Source: Corynespora cassiicola
Taxonomy: Eukaryota; Ascomycota; Dothideomycetes; Pleosporales; Corynesporascaceae
Length of the DNA stretch: 64,000 nt
Assembly (NCBI GenBank): GCA_022059125.1
Contig: JAEUWY010000012.1
Location: forward strand, 248,001 to 312,000
Direction: 5' to 3'
The notes beneath the pieces were generated by a model. It had not been told where the DNA came from. It saw nothing but the letters and a program-made list of their open reading frames with translations, and searched no databases. A program made the position numbers and the translations under genes. Positions 13,401 through 26,580 of this stretch are shown here, piece after piece. The first letter of the stretch is position 1. Each line of letters opens with the position of its first letter.

Positions 13401-15131
13401 TACTATATAAATATTAAATAATTATAATAATCTGCGCGGTATGCGCGCGGTATAAAAACTTAATTTATAATAAATAAAATATATAAAAAAAAATCTGCTG
13501 CTAATTTAATTATTACCTATTTTATAAGATAAATTATTAATAAAAAATATAATTAGTAAAGTAAAAAAATTTGTAAATAAACACAGTTTATTAAATATAT
13601 ATAAAATATATATTACTTTTATTTACAGAACTAGTAAGGTTTCTACTACTAGTACTATAAAATATCTACTATATAGACTATATTTATTAGCTAAAGTATT
13701 AGTTAGCATTAAATTTATAAAAATAAAATTTTAATTATTTATTTAAACTTTATATTAGCTGTAGTAAAAAAACACTTTTATTTAAAAATAAATTATAAAT
13801 TTAAATAGTAAAAATAGTACTTAAAAATATAGTAAAACGTATATTTAGCGCCTAAATAAAAAAAAATTCTAAAATATAATAATAGAGTATATATTTTAAA
13901 TAAACTAACTATTAAATAAAAAAATTTATTTTAGAACTATAATACGCGTATAGTGGGTTATTTTAGCGTATATAAAACGCTAAAACTAATTAAAAAAAAT
14001 TTATTATTAGTTTTTTATTAGTAAAAATATTTAAAATTATATAAAAACTTACGCTGTATACTAAAAAATAAAACTTTAAAATATAGTAAATATAAAAAAC
14101 TATTACTACTTCTAGTATTTAAAAATAATTTTAAAAAAAATAATACTAAACTTTATTACTAGCTTATTTCTAGTAAATTTTTTTTTAAAAAACTTATTTA
14201 ATATAACTTTCATAATAGTATACTATTTTTTAAAAATAGTTTTTTATATATTAGTTTTAAAAATATAAAACGCAAAACAGTTTGCAGAAACTTACTTTAT
14301 AAATATTATATTAAAATTTAAAATATAGAAAATTATTATATTAGATAGAAAAACTATTTTTACTTTTAAGTTTTAGATAAAAGTATACTACTAATTATAA
14401 GTAAAACGTAAATTAAGTACTGCTTTTTATTTATAAATAAATAAATAAATTAAATACTAAAATTAAACGCTAAAATAATACTTTTAAATATTTGTTTTAT
14501 TATTCTAAAGCGATTAAATATAACTTTTACTAATAGTATAATTTATTTATAATAATTTAGTATATAAATTTATAAAAACTATATTTTTTTACGCAGTTTA
14601 TAATAAAAACTTTTTATTTACTAAGCTTTTTAAAAATAGCAGATTAAAAAAAATACTAAATATAATTAATAAAGTTAAGTATATATATAGCGTAAAAACA
14701 GCGCTTATAAAATATTTAAAAAAAACATAGAAATATTAAAGCTAGTACTATAACTAAAAATATAAATATAAGATTTTCTGCTTAAAAAATTAAGTACTAC
14801 TTAATATTAAATATATAAATTTAGTATAATAATTAAACAGAAAGCTTACTAGTAAATTTATTAGTTTATTTAGAATTTAAGGCGTAGTTAAATTGCAGGC
14901 ATACTACTTACTTCTACTATTTTTATATTATGTTTATAATATATTTTATATTTTTTTACTAAAGTAATAGAAACTAAAACTAAAAAATAAAATAAAAAAA
15001 TACACACTCTCTTAATGTTACACTAAAAAAAAAAAAGTTTAGAAAGTAGAAATTTTTTTTAAAAAATGTTTAAAAAAAAAGTTAACTATAATATTTACTC
15101 TGCTAGAAAAAGTATAATAATTTTTAAAATA
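10500..15131 (+). mobile_element. Ty3/Gypsy retrotransposon fragment, plus strand (copy A)
   Basis: The plus strand carries a degraded Pol. The reverse transcriptase reads KTAFRTRYNYFKYF from 12,626 and VVYLNNIFIYT at 12,752-12,787 (YLDD to YLNN). The integrase zinc-binding region, GYFSVYKTLKLIKKN, follows at about 13,960, and integrase core remnants to about 14,300. The upstream 2 kb should hold Gag and protease but no motif was certain. The fragment ends exactly where a pogo-like element begins. The minus-strand relative near 20,150 continues past the equivalent point, so copy A is truncated at its 3' end. The 5' end abuts Tc1 copy 2. Confidence 0.82.
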
Positions 15132-16979
15132 ACGTAGTTTTTAAGTAAATAGCTAATTTAAATAAATAGCTAATTTTTAATCTGCGTGTTGTCTGCGCAG
15201 TAATATTATATAATACTTTTATAATAATAAACTTCTAAAATTTATACTAAAGCTAATATACAGCTTACTATTTCTAATATTAATATAAAATATATTTAAA
15301 GTCTAAACTACGCTGCAGCTATATATAATATACTTTAAAAAACTTTTAATAACTAACTTACTAAAAAATATATATAATATAACTGTAAAGCGAACTTAAA
15401 GCGCCTAATAAAACTAAAAAAAAAAACTATAGTTTAAAGTATTTTTAAGTAGTTTATATAAAATCTAGTATTTTTAAAAATATATATATAAAATATAGTA
15501 AATAAACTGCTTAAAGTGTAGAATAGTAAATCTATTAGTAAAAACTAAGTAAATAACTTTATTAAGTAAATTTTTAAGCTCTGTATACGCTAAAACTGTT
15601 TATATAATTATTAGTAAGCTGTTTATAAAAATTCTGCAGCTATTTTATACTAGTTTAATTTAGTAAAAATAATAAAACAGAAATAAAAAATTATTAATAA
15701 TAATATCTATAACTTTAATAAAACTAATTTTATAATAAATAAAATTATACTGTAAATAGTTGTTATAAATTTAAAAAAATTAAAAAAAAAATAATTTAGC
15801 TAAAAAACTGTTAGTAAGTTATTATTATTTAAAATATAAAAGCTGCAGATTATCTGCTTTTATTTTTTATTAATTTTTTAAATAATATATTTATTAATAT
15901 TTAGTTTAAAAATTTACTACGCAATTAGATTTTTAAAATAAGCTCTAATAGCTAAACTAATAACTAGCTTACTTTTATTTAGTTAAAGTATTTTAATAAA
16001 TATATAAAGCTAATTACTGTAGATGCGTATTAGCTGTTTATAATTAATAGCTATAAAAACTATAAATTACTTATATTCTAGACTTTTTATAAAAAAAAAT
16101 TAATTTTTTTTATATATTTTTATATTTATTATAATTTTTATAATTTTTATAATTTTTAAATATTAGCTGCTTTTTGCTATTAAAGTATAGATATAATATA
16201 TAAATTTTAGTTTTAGTACGTAACTGTATATACTTTATAAATAAAAAAAACTTTTTTCTAAATATTTAAGCTAGTTTTTAAATAGTTTTTAACTGTAAAA
16301 AATATTAAAATAAGTTTTAAAAGTATTAGACTTATTTTATATAACTTAAAAGCTATTTTATTAAAGCTTAATACAAAGTTATAAATTCTAAAATTATTAC
16401 TAAGTAAATAAAATATATAAAAAGTATAAATACTATATAACGTCCGCGAAATTAAAGCGCAGACTATACTTATTTAAAAAAAAATTTAAAACTATTTTAG
16501 ATTTTCTGTAAACTTATTAGATGAAAAAATTTACTAACTAAATAAAAGCGTATAGTAAATTATATATAATATAGTATTATTATAAAAAAACTAAACGCGT
16601 ATATAAAGCGTAATTAATAAACTTATAAAATATTAGTTAAAAAAATAAAAGTATATATAGACAGAAAAAACTTTAACAGTAAAAAAAGTAAGTAATATAT
16701 TTACTAAAAAAAAATAAAAAAATTATAATACTAGTAAAAGGCCTGCGTGTAAAATACGCGGTATAAAATACTATAAATATTATAGTAAAAAAAATACAAC
16801 TTTTATATTTATACTGTAGAAATAGAAAATTTTATAAATAGTAATAAATCTAAAAAATAAATTAGCTTATTATAATTATTAATAAATATTATTATTAGTA
16901 TATAATATTGCTGCGTAAATAACACGCAGGTTAAAAGTTTACTACTTACTTAAATTAGCTATTTGCTTAGAAACTATGT
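15132..16979 (+). mobile_element. pogo/Fot1-like DNA transposon, copy F1
   Basis: The element is 1,848 bp between TA dinucleotides at 15,130-15,131 and 16,980-16,981. The inverted ends begin ACGTAGTTTTTAAGTAAATA on the left and ACATAGTTTCTAAGCAAATA on the right. Internal frames on the plus strand at about 15,960-16,200 match the DDE region of Fot1-type transposases in order: LKYFNKYIKLITVDAY, then FIINSYKNYKLLIF. Here the catalytic Asp of IDGHES-type motifs has become Asn. Stops are frequent. The terminal repeat holds two tandem copies of a 17-bp motif. Confidence 0.87.
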
Positions 16980-16980
16980 T

Positions 16981-18640
16981 ATAAAATTTAATAATTTAAA
17001 ATTAAAAAGTATAGCTGTAGTTTTTTTATTAAATATATTAGTATAGTTTTTTAATATTTTTAGTACGCGCGTTACGTGCGCTATATATACTTTAAAAATA
17101 TATATTTTATATTTTCTGTTATTACTTATAGCCTAAAAAATATTTAAAAAAATATTTTTAGTAATAAAAACATTTTTTTTTATTAATACTGTAAATAGTA
17201 GTTTATACTTTTTATTCTGCGTTTATATTATCTACTAAATATATTCAAATTATATATACTGTATAAGTACTTTAGCAGTATACTTTTATTTAGTTTAATT
17301 AAAAAGCTTAGCTTTTCTAATAAGCGACAAATTTATTTCTACTATAATATATTAGCTAATTAAGCTAATATTTATTTATAAGTTTAAAATAACTTATAAC
17401 TGCTTTTTAAGTATTATATTTTTAAATATACTGTACGTGCGCTTTATATCTAGTATAATATATATAAATATATATTTTACTATTCCCGGGTTATAAATAA
17501 AACTTAGTTTTTTTCTATTTAGTAAATATAAACTAAAATTTAGTTTAAGTTATTATTTTAGTATTTATTAGCGTAGTAACTTATTTCTTAGTATTTAAAA
17601 TAAATAATATTATTTTTATTACGTAGTAATTTATTTGCAGAAAATATAAACGCGTTAGTTATTTTTTATTTTTTAAATTTTTTATAGTATTTATTACGCG
17701 TAAAAAGTATATACGTTATAAAAAGTTATTATAAATTATATTTAAAAATAAAATCTAAAGCTACTAAGTTTTTTTATATTACTAGTATTTAGTAGTAGTT
17801 AGTTATTGTCTGTTATATTTTTAGTTAAAATTTTAAAAATAAATATTAAATTTATTATAATTTAGTATATAATATAAGTTAGTTTTTTAAAATATTAAAA
17901 TATATTACAAACGCGCGGATTATTTAATTTTTTTATTAAATAATTTAAGTATACGCTATAGCAGCTTCTAAAATACAGTTAATAAAATTAAAAAATAAGT
18001 TAAGTATATAAGTTTTAAAGTATTTTTAAATTAGTATTTTTTACGTACTTTAAACGTGCATTTATAGTATAAATACTATATTTTTTTAAATTACTTACTA
18101 AGTATTATATAGTCTAAAAAACTTTACTGTTGCTATTATAAAACTTCTAAAATAGTAGCTAAAAAGCTATTTTATAAAAGTAGAAAAACTTACAGTATTT
18201 TTTTAAAAAAAAATTCTATATTTTATTAAATTTTTTAGTTTAAGTATACGTTTTAGCTGTAATAGTATAAATACTTTAAATATATTTTTTTATATATATT
18301 TTATGTGTAGAACTTAGAGGTTTTTTTAATAGCTAGTTTTATTATATTTAAAATAGTATTTTTTTTATATTTTTAAGTTATATAATTTTAGCTTCTAATA
18401 TGTATAAGCGTTATAGCTTTTAAAGCTTATTACGTTACTTTTTTATAGTTTAAATATACTTATTAAACGTTACAGAGGCGCTTATTATAAATATTAGTTA
18501 CTTATTATTAATAAAAAAAATATAAACGTTATTTTTTTTCTATAGTTATTTAAAAAGCAGCTATATTTTTTTTAAAAGTATTTTTTAACTACCTGTACGC
18601 GTTCTAAAAGCTATTTTTAAATTATTATATTAATAAGTAT
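16981..18640 (-). mobile_element. Gypsy fragment, minus strand (copy B), inverted relative to copy A
   Basis: The segment is the reverse complement of about 10,500-12,290 in copy A, with many transition differences. The same landmarks recur, such as the CACGTGC-containing stretch at 11,695 versus its inverse near 17,440. It starts directly at the right end of pogo-like element F1, so the RT-to-3' part of this copy is missing at this junction. Copies A and B therefore form a large inverted pair separated mainly by copy A's 3' half and F1. The right boundary is approximate. Confidence 0.72.
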
Positions 18641-20149
18641 TATTATATAAAATATTTAGCTTTAGATAATAGTATTTGCTTTACACTAGAATTAATAACA
18701 GAAAAATAGCTTAGATAATATATTAATAGTAGTTCTAAAAATAATATTTATTATTTTTTAAGTATACGTTTAGCGTAGGTTTTTACACAGCTTATTTTAC
18801 ACACTAATATAAATATAAAATAGCAGAAATTTTATATTATTTATTATAGAACTTTTTTTTTTAGCTGTAGTCTCTAGCAGTAATCTATTAGCTTTAATAA
18901 AAAATCTCGCTTTTATTTTAAAAAAAAAAAGTATTTAAAAATATATTTTATATTTATATTTTTAACTCGTTTTACGCGCGTATTATATATAATATATTTA
19001 TTTATTATATATTTAATTTTATAATATTTATTATATTATAATAAAATCTGTTTATTATTTTATATTTTAAAAAATTTAGTAAAAGTAAGTTATAAAAGTA
19101 GTATATAAATAACAGCGCTTTTGCTCTACTTATATTTAGCACTTTTAAAATATTTTTATACTATATTTAAAATGTAAGCTTAATACTTTTATTATAGTTT
19201 ATTATTTTAACTTTAAATATATTAAAAAAAACGTATTTCTGCAATACGCGCTTTTTTATATAGTCTAATACTAAAAAGTATATAGATATTATTATAATAT
19301 ATATAATATATATACGTTACGCGCAGAACGTTATAAAATAAATAAAATTTTATAAAATATTTAAATACTATTAGTATAAGTATTACGTTAAAAGTAACTG
19401 TAGTAGTTATATAGCTGTAAATAATCTTAATATTATATATTATAAATATATTTTAGTTAATATTTACGGATTTTTTAAAAATTTAATAGTTATTTAAATT
19501 ATTTATATAAATTTTATACGCGCTATAATACTGCTGTTACTATTACTACTATATTTAAAACTAATACTACTATAATTACAGCTAGTATTAAGCTTATATA
19601 TTATTAGTACTAATTTAACTTTAAGTTTATTAACTACTACTATGTTACTATTTATAGTAGTATATTTTTAAAAATTACTATTTAAGTATCTACTATATTA
19701 GTATAATTTTTTAAATTAATTTTAGTTAAGTAGTATTATATTATAAGTGCGCTTAAGCAGATTATTAGCTATTTAGCCTGTATAATAAGTTTACGTTTTT
19801 AATATATTTATAGCGTATACTAATATATTTATAGAGTAGTAGTGCTAATAGTAGACTAAATAAATCTAACTCTAAATCTAAAAATAACTCTAAAAAAAAT
19901 TTATTTAGTAAAAAAATAAATAAAAAAATAATAATTTATATTTTAGCAGGTGCGGCGCCAGTCTAGTACTGTTTTTATATATAGTATTTATAAACTTTAA
20001 GCTAGTAATTTTTTATTATTTTAACTTACAGTTTTAGTACAATTTTTATATAATTTATATATTATTTACTTTTTTACGTAAAAATTTTAGTTCTAATTTA
20101 TAGTTACAGACTATATCTTTTATATTTTTAAAGTTTACAACTAAAACTT
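18641..20149. other. Unassigned retroelement-derived AT-rich sequence
   Basis: The segment lies between the recognisable parts of Gypsy copies B and C, both in minus orientation. By position it should contain the 5' end of B and the 3' end and LTR of C. No LTR pair or protein motif could be confirmed. A GC-richer patch (GGTGCGGCGCCAG) occurs near 19,950. Confidence 0.4.
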
Positions 20150-20752
20150 ATATATTTTAGAAATTATTATATTTTTTCTAGCGGAGTAAATATTATAGTT
20201 AACTTTTTTTAAACATTTTTTAAGAATGTTTTTTACTTTCTAAACTTTTTCTCTTTCTAGTGTAATATTAGAGAAATATGTATATTTTTTTTTCTAGCTT
20301 TAGTTTCTATCGCTCTAGTAAAAAAATATAAAATATATTTTAAATATAATATAAAAGTAGTAAAAGTAAGCGGTATACCTGCAATCTAACTACGCTTTAA
20401 AATTTTAAATAAACTAATAAATTTATTAGTAAGTTTTCTGCTTAGTTATTATACTAAGTTTATATATTTAGTACTAAGTAGTATTAAATTTTCTAAGCAG
20501 AAAGTTTTATATTTATATTTTTTAGTTATAGCACTAGTTTTAATATTTTTATATTTTTTTTTAAATACTTTATAAATACTATTTTTACGCTGGGCATACG
20601 CTTAACTTTATTAATTATATTTAATACTTTTTTTTTTAGTCTGCTATTTTTAAAAAATTTAATAGATAAATTTTTTTTACTATAAACTGCGTAAAAAAAC
20701 GTAATTTTTATAAATTTATATACTAAATTATTATAAGTAAATTATACTATTA

Positions 20753-22855
20753 CAGTGGGGTGACACGAAAAAAAAACCAAGAAAAGTTATACTTTTTAAA
20801 CTTGTATAACTCTGTAACTAAATAAGCTATTAAAATAAAAAAAAAATTTTTTTAAACTGATTTATAAGCTTTTTTTAGGTACTAAAAATAATATATAGCT
20901 TATATAATATTTATAGCTTATTAATTTAAAGTAAAAGTATAGTAAAAAAAAATGCAAATTTGAAAGCTAATTTATTTTTTATTAAGAAAATTATTAAAGT
21001 TTATTATTTTACGCTAACTTAATTAGGCTTAGTCTATATTCTGTAAGCAAAAAACTGGAGCTAAATATCTATTTTAATATTAAAAAAATAAAGTTTAAAA
21101 AATAAAGTTTTGCTTATATAAGCACTAATTACATAATAATAAACTAGTTAAATTAGTATAAAAAACAATATTTCAGAAATAGAAATCTGAATCTCTATTT
21201 CTTCTGAATAAAAACAAGATGGAACCTTAATTCTCAGACTATGAAGAAAAAGTTAATCTTTTTTTAAAAGCTAATATATCTATTACAACTATTTCTAATA
21301 TATTAAATAAAAATAAAATAAGTATTAAAAATATTACATAAAGAATAAATAAAAAAAAAATTATTTAATAGTTTAAAAAACGATTTAAAAAAAGATAAAA
21401 CTAAACTATTAAAAAGAGAAAAAAAAATTATAAATAGGGATTCAATTAAAAGCCCTAAAAAGAATATTATTAGAAAATAATATAAAAATTTCTAAAAGAA
21501 ATTTACAAAAATATTTAAAAGAAGAAAATTATAGTACAAATATTAGTACTAAAAAGCCGTATTTAAATAAAAAAAAAGCTGAAATAAAATTAGAATATAC
21601 AAAAAAAAATTTAAAAAATATAGAAAATATAAATTTAAATAAAATTATATTTTCTGATGAGTCAGCAATAGAAAGAGGCCTAGGTTCTAAGCAGGAATAT
21701 ATAAGAAAAAAAAGAAATAAAAAAGTAGGAGCTGAATTAGCTTTTATAAAATTAAATTGTAAGTAAAAAAAATAATTAAAAAAATTAAAATTAAATAAAA
21801 ATTAATTATATTTTTTAATTTAATTACTTTTTTTAAAAAATTAGTACTAATTAAATTATAGCTCGAGATATTATTATATTAATATAGAGAGCTATTTAGA
21901 TAGAAGGAAGATCAGAATTAGTGTTTATTAAAACACCTAATTCTAAAAATAACTTTAATAATACGGATTATATATAAAAAGTATTAAAACTCATTATTAA
22001 AAAACAAATAAAACCCGGTTAGTTTATATACCTTTTTTTTATTCTTTTATTAAATTTAATATTTTATTAAATTAATTTTTATTAATTATTAAATTATAAA
22101 ATTAATATAAATACTAATTAGTTTATAGACTGGAAATTTTAATAAGATAATTTAAAAATTCATACAGCTAAACCAGTTTTAAAATAGTTTAAAAAAAATA
22201 AACTTAAATTATTTAAACATTCAGCTTATAGCCCAGATTTAGCACCTATAAAAAACGTCTGGGCTATACTGAAAAATAATTTAAAAAAATTAAATTCTAA
22301 TTTATTAGGCAAAAAAAATAATAAAAAAGATAATACTTTATTTATAAACGCTATAAATAAAGAATAGAATTTAATTCTACAAAGAATAATAGATAATTGT
22401 AAATTATCTCTATCTAGACGTTAGAAAGCAGTTGTTAAAGCTAACAGGTATTATACAAAATATTAATAATTTAATTAATTATTAATTTATTTATATAGTT
22501 TGATTTTTTAATTTTTTTTTCTATTTTTTTTTTTTTTAGATAAAAGGATTATACTAAAATTTTTTATATATATATACCCAGTCTATAAGCTTATAATAAT
22601 TAAATAAAAAAATAAAATATTACGCTAGAAAAAAAATAAATTAGCTTTTAAATTTGCATTTTTTTTACTATACTTTTACTTTAAATTAATAAGCTATAAA
22701 TATTATATAAGCTATATATTATTTTTAGTATCTAAAAAGAGCTTATAAATTAGTTTAAAATTAATTTTTTTTTTTTAATAGCTTGTTTAGTTACAGAGTT
22801 ATACAAGTTTAAAAAGTATAACTTTTTTTGGTTTTTTTTTCGTGTCACCCCACTG
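20753..22855 (+). mobile_element. Tc1/mariner-type DNA transposon, copy 3 (nested in Gypsy copy C)
   Basis: The element is 2,103 bp, flanked by TA (20,751-20,752 and 22,856-22,857), with inverted termini CAGTGGGGTGACACG. The terminal 15 bp match copy 2, but the next 40 bp resemble copy 4 rather than copy 2. Gypsy copy C continues on both sides, proving insertion into that element. Confidence 0.94.
21219..22466 (+). pseudogene. Tc1-type DDE transposase, copy 3
   Basis: ATG at 21,219 is followed by the same TAA at codon 4 seen in copies 2 and 4. The exon 1 end is marked by GTAAGT near 21,760, with acceptor TTAAATTATAG near 21,861. The second intron runs from GTTAGT near 22,018 to TTTATAG near 22,129. 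The first catalytic Asp is kept (SDESAIERG, including the Glu that has become Lys in copies 1 and 2). The second Asp has become Asn, and the catalytic Glu is Lys (APIKNV). Exon 1 also carries a frame disruption near 21,350-21,470. Confidence 0.82.
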
Positions 22856-25800
22856 TAGTAAAAGTTATATTTAATTATTTTAAAATAATAAAATAAATAT
22901 CTAAAGATATTATTTTAGTATTTAATTTTAGTATTTAGTTTATCTGTTTATTTACAGATAAAAAACAGTATTTTATTTATATTTTATTTATAGTTAGTAG
23001 TATATTTCTGTTTAAAATTTAATAAAAATAAAAATAATTTTTCTATTTAATATAATACTTTTTTATATTTTAAATTTTAATATAATATTTATAAAGTAAG
23101 CTTCCGCGAACTATTTTACGTTCTATATTTTTAAAACTAGTATATAAAAAGCTATTTTTAAAAAGTAGTATATTATTATAAAAATTATATTAAACGTATT
23201 TTCTAAAAAATTTTTACTAAAAATAAGCTAGTAATAAAGTTTAATATTACTTTTTTAAAATTATTTTTAAATACTAGTAGCAGTAATAGCTTTTTATATT
23301 TACTATATTTTAAAATTTTACTTTTTTAGTATACAGCGTAAATTTATATATAATTCTAAATATTTTTACTAATAAAAAACTAAAAATAAATTTTTTTAAT
23401 TAGTTTTAGCGTTTTACGTACACTAAAATAATCTACTATATATATATTATAGTTTTAAAATAAAGTTTTTTATTTAATAGCTAGTTTATTTAAAATATAT
23501 ACTCTATTATTATATTTTAAAAAAAAAAATTTATTTAGGCGCTAAACGTGCGCTTTACTATATTTTTAAATACTATTTTTACTATTTAAATTTATAATTT
23601 ATTTTTAAATAAAAATATTTTTTTACTACAGCTAACGCAGAGTTTAAATAAATAATTAAAATTTTATTTTTATAAATTTACTGCTAATTAGTACTTTAGC
23701 TAATAAATATAGTACGTATAGTATATATTCTATAATACCAATAGTAAAAATCTAACTAGTTCTATAAATAAAAATAATATATATTTTATATATATTTAAT
23801 AAGCTGTATTTATTCGCAGATTTTTTTACTTTACTAACTATATTTTTTACTAATAATTTATTTTATAAAATAGGTAATAATTAGGTTAGCAGCAGATTTT
23901 TTTATATATAATCTATTTTTTATAAAAAGCTATCTATAAAGTTTATTTTTTTTTAAATAATATTTTATTTTAAAATTAAACGCTATTAAATATATTATTT
24001 GTTTTACTTACTACAGATTAAGCTTTTATACTATATATATACTACGCAGATTATTATAATTACTTAGCATTTATATAGTATACTAAGTACTTTTAAAGTA
24101 GTATTTCTACTATTTAAAACTGTATATAATAGCTAAAAGCTTTAAATTATAAACTTTATAGTTTAGCTTTATAACTTATAATTTTTTTAATATAAAAATA
24201 ACTAAGTACTACTTATAGTTTTTAAATAATTAAAAAAAGTATTTAATTTAGTAAAAATTAACGCGTCTGTTTCTACGCAGATTAAATAAATTATAATAGT
24301 ATAAAATAAATATATTTAAAAAATAAGTTTTTAGTTTTTTAAAAAAATTATTTACAGCTTTATTTTAGTAAAAATTCTAGCTTTTTTTAAGTCTGTAAAA
24401 AAAATAGTTTTTTTTGTCTATTTTTTTATAGAGTATTAGTAAAAATTAGTAAATTTTAAAAAAAATTATAATTTTTTAATATTAGTTAGCTGTAGTTATT
24501 AAATAATAGTTTTTATTTAAACTAAATTAGCACACACATCTCGCGTGCCTATAATAAATTTAAAAAAATATACTTTATTTAATATAAATATATATTTCTG
24601 TAAATTAATAAATAATTTTATTTTTTATAATAATTTAAGTACTATATATACAGCGCGCTAGTAGAGCGTAAAATTATTACTACTAGTATAAATAAAAATA
24701 TTATCTAGATAAACTATATAAATATAGTCTAAGTATTTAATAAAAATTTTATTAATATAAACTTAGAAGCTTACAGAGATATTTATTAATTTAAATAGTA
24801 TTATAAAATATTTAAAGTAGCTGTAGCGGGTTTTAAAAGCAGTTTTTTACTTATTATTTATTTTAATTTTAAATCTGTAATAAGTATTTTCAAAATTTAA
24901 AGTTATATAGTAATATACGCTTAATAAGCAGTTTAATATTTTTTTAATTAAAAAAAAATATTTATTTTTAATAGTAATAAAGTTTAAATTTCTGTAGTCT
25001 ATACAGAAGCGGAAAGTTCTATTTTTATTAAAATAAATAGAATTAGAGCTTTAGCAGAACTTATACTATATTATATTTAACTATTTTTTAGCGTCTGCTC
25101 TAAGTATTTACGTAATACTTTAAATTTATAAAAAAAAATTATAAAGCAGACTATAAAGCGGTTTTTTTATTATTAAAAAAATTACGTAGTTTAATAATTT
25201 AAAATTAAAAAGTATAGCTATAGCTTTTTTATTAAATATATTAATATAGTTTTTTAATACTTCTACTACGTGTATTATATATACTGTATACACTTTAAAA
25301 ATACGCGCTTTATATTTTTTATTATTACTTATAGCCTAAAAAATACCTAAAAAAAAAAGTTAGAGTTAGTTTTTTCTATTATTTTTTTTAGTTTTTTAAC
25401 GGTAACCAGCTGAATATTTATACTAATATAGCTTTAACACTATATTTAAGCTTTATAATTAAAATAGATATACTTTTTTTTAAGAAATGAGTTTTATAGT
25501 AATAAAAGTGTTTTTTTATTAACGCTGTAAATAGTAGTTTATACTTTTTATTTTATACTTATATTATTTACTAAGCGCACTTAAATTATATATACTATAT
25601 AAATATTTTAGTAGTATACTTTTATCTAACTTAATTTAAAAAGTTTAGCTTCTTTAATAGGCGATAAGTCTATTTCTACTATAATACGTTAGCTAATTAA
25701 ACTTATATTTATTTATAATTATTTTTTAGATATTATATTTTTAGATACGCTGCACGTGCGCTTTATATCTAATATAATATATATAAATATATATTTTACT

Positions 25801-26580
25801 GTTTTTAAGTTATAAATAAAACTTAGTTTTTTTTTATTTAGTAGATACAGACTAAAATTTAGTTTAAGTTATTATTTTAGTATTTATTAGCGTAGTAGCT
25901 TATTTTCTAGTACTTAAAATAAATAATATTATTTTTATTACGTAGTAATTTATTTATAGAAAATATAAGCACGTTAACTATTTTTTATTTTTTAAATTTT
26001 TTATAGTAATTATTACGCGTAAAAAGTATATATATTATAAAAAATTATTATAAATTACACTTAAAAGCAGAGCTTAAAACTACTAAGTTTTTTTATATTA
26101 CTAGTATTTAGTAGTACAGAGGGGTGACATTAAAAAAAACCAAAAAAAGTTATACTTTTTAAACTAGTATAACTCTGTAACTAGACTAGCTATTAATATA
26201 AAAAAAAACTAATTTTAAAGACATTTGAAGGCTCGTGTTCTGTATGAAAAATAATATATAGCTTATATAATGTTTATTACTTAAGAATTTAAAGTAAAAG
26301 TATAGTAAAAAAAAGTATAAATTTAAAAGCTGATTTATCTTTTATTTAAAAAATTATTAAAACTTTTTGTTTTACGCTAACTTAATTAGATTTAGCTTAT
26401 ATTACGTAAGTTAAAAATTGGAGCTAGATATTTAATTTAATATTAAAAAAAATTAATTTAAAAAATAAAGTTTTGCTTATATAAGCACTAATTACATAAC
26501 AATAAACTAGTTAAATTAGTATATAAATAAATATTTTAGAACAAAATTCTGAATTTCTATTTCTTCTGAACAAAGATAAG

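Larger units (their letters stand above)
20150..26116 (-). mobile_element. Gypsy retrotransposon, minus strand (copy C), interrupted by Tc1 copy 3
   Basis: The reverse complement matches copy A through its integrase and 3' region (20,150-20,752 matches about 14,590-15,130). After the Tc1 insertion at 20,753-22,855 it continues through integrase and reverse transcriptase (the YLNN region near 24,700, the inverse of 12,750) to sequence equivalent to about 11,345 at 26,116. The match stops exactly at Tc1 copy 4. Sequence equivalent to the rest of Gag does not resume beyond that element, so the 5' end is missing. All frames are broken by stops. Confidence 0.82.
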
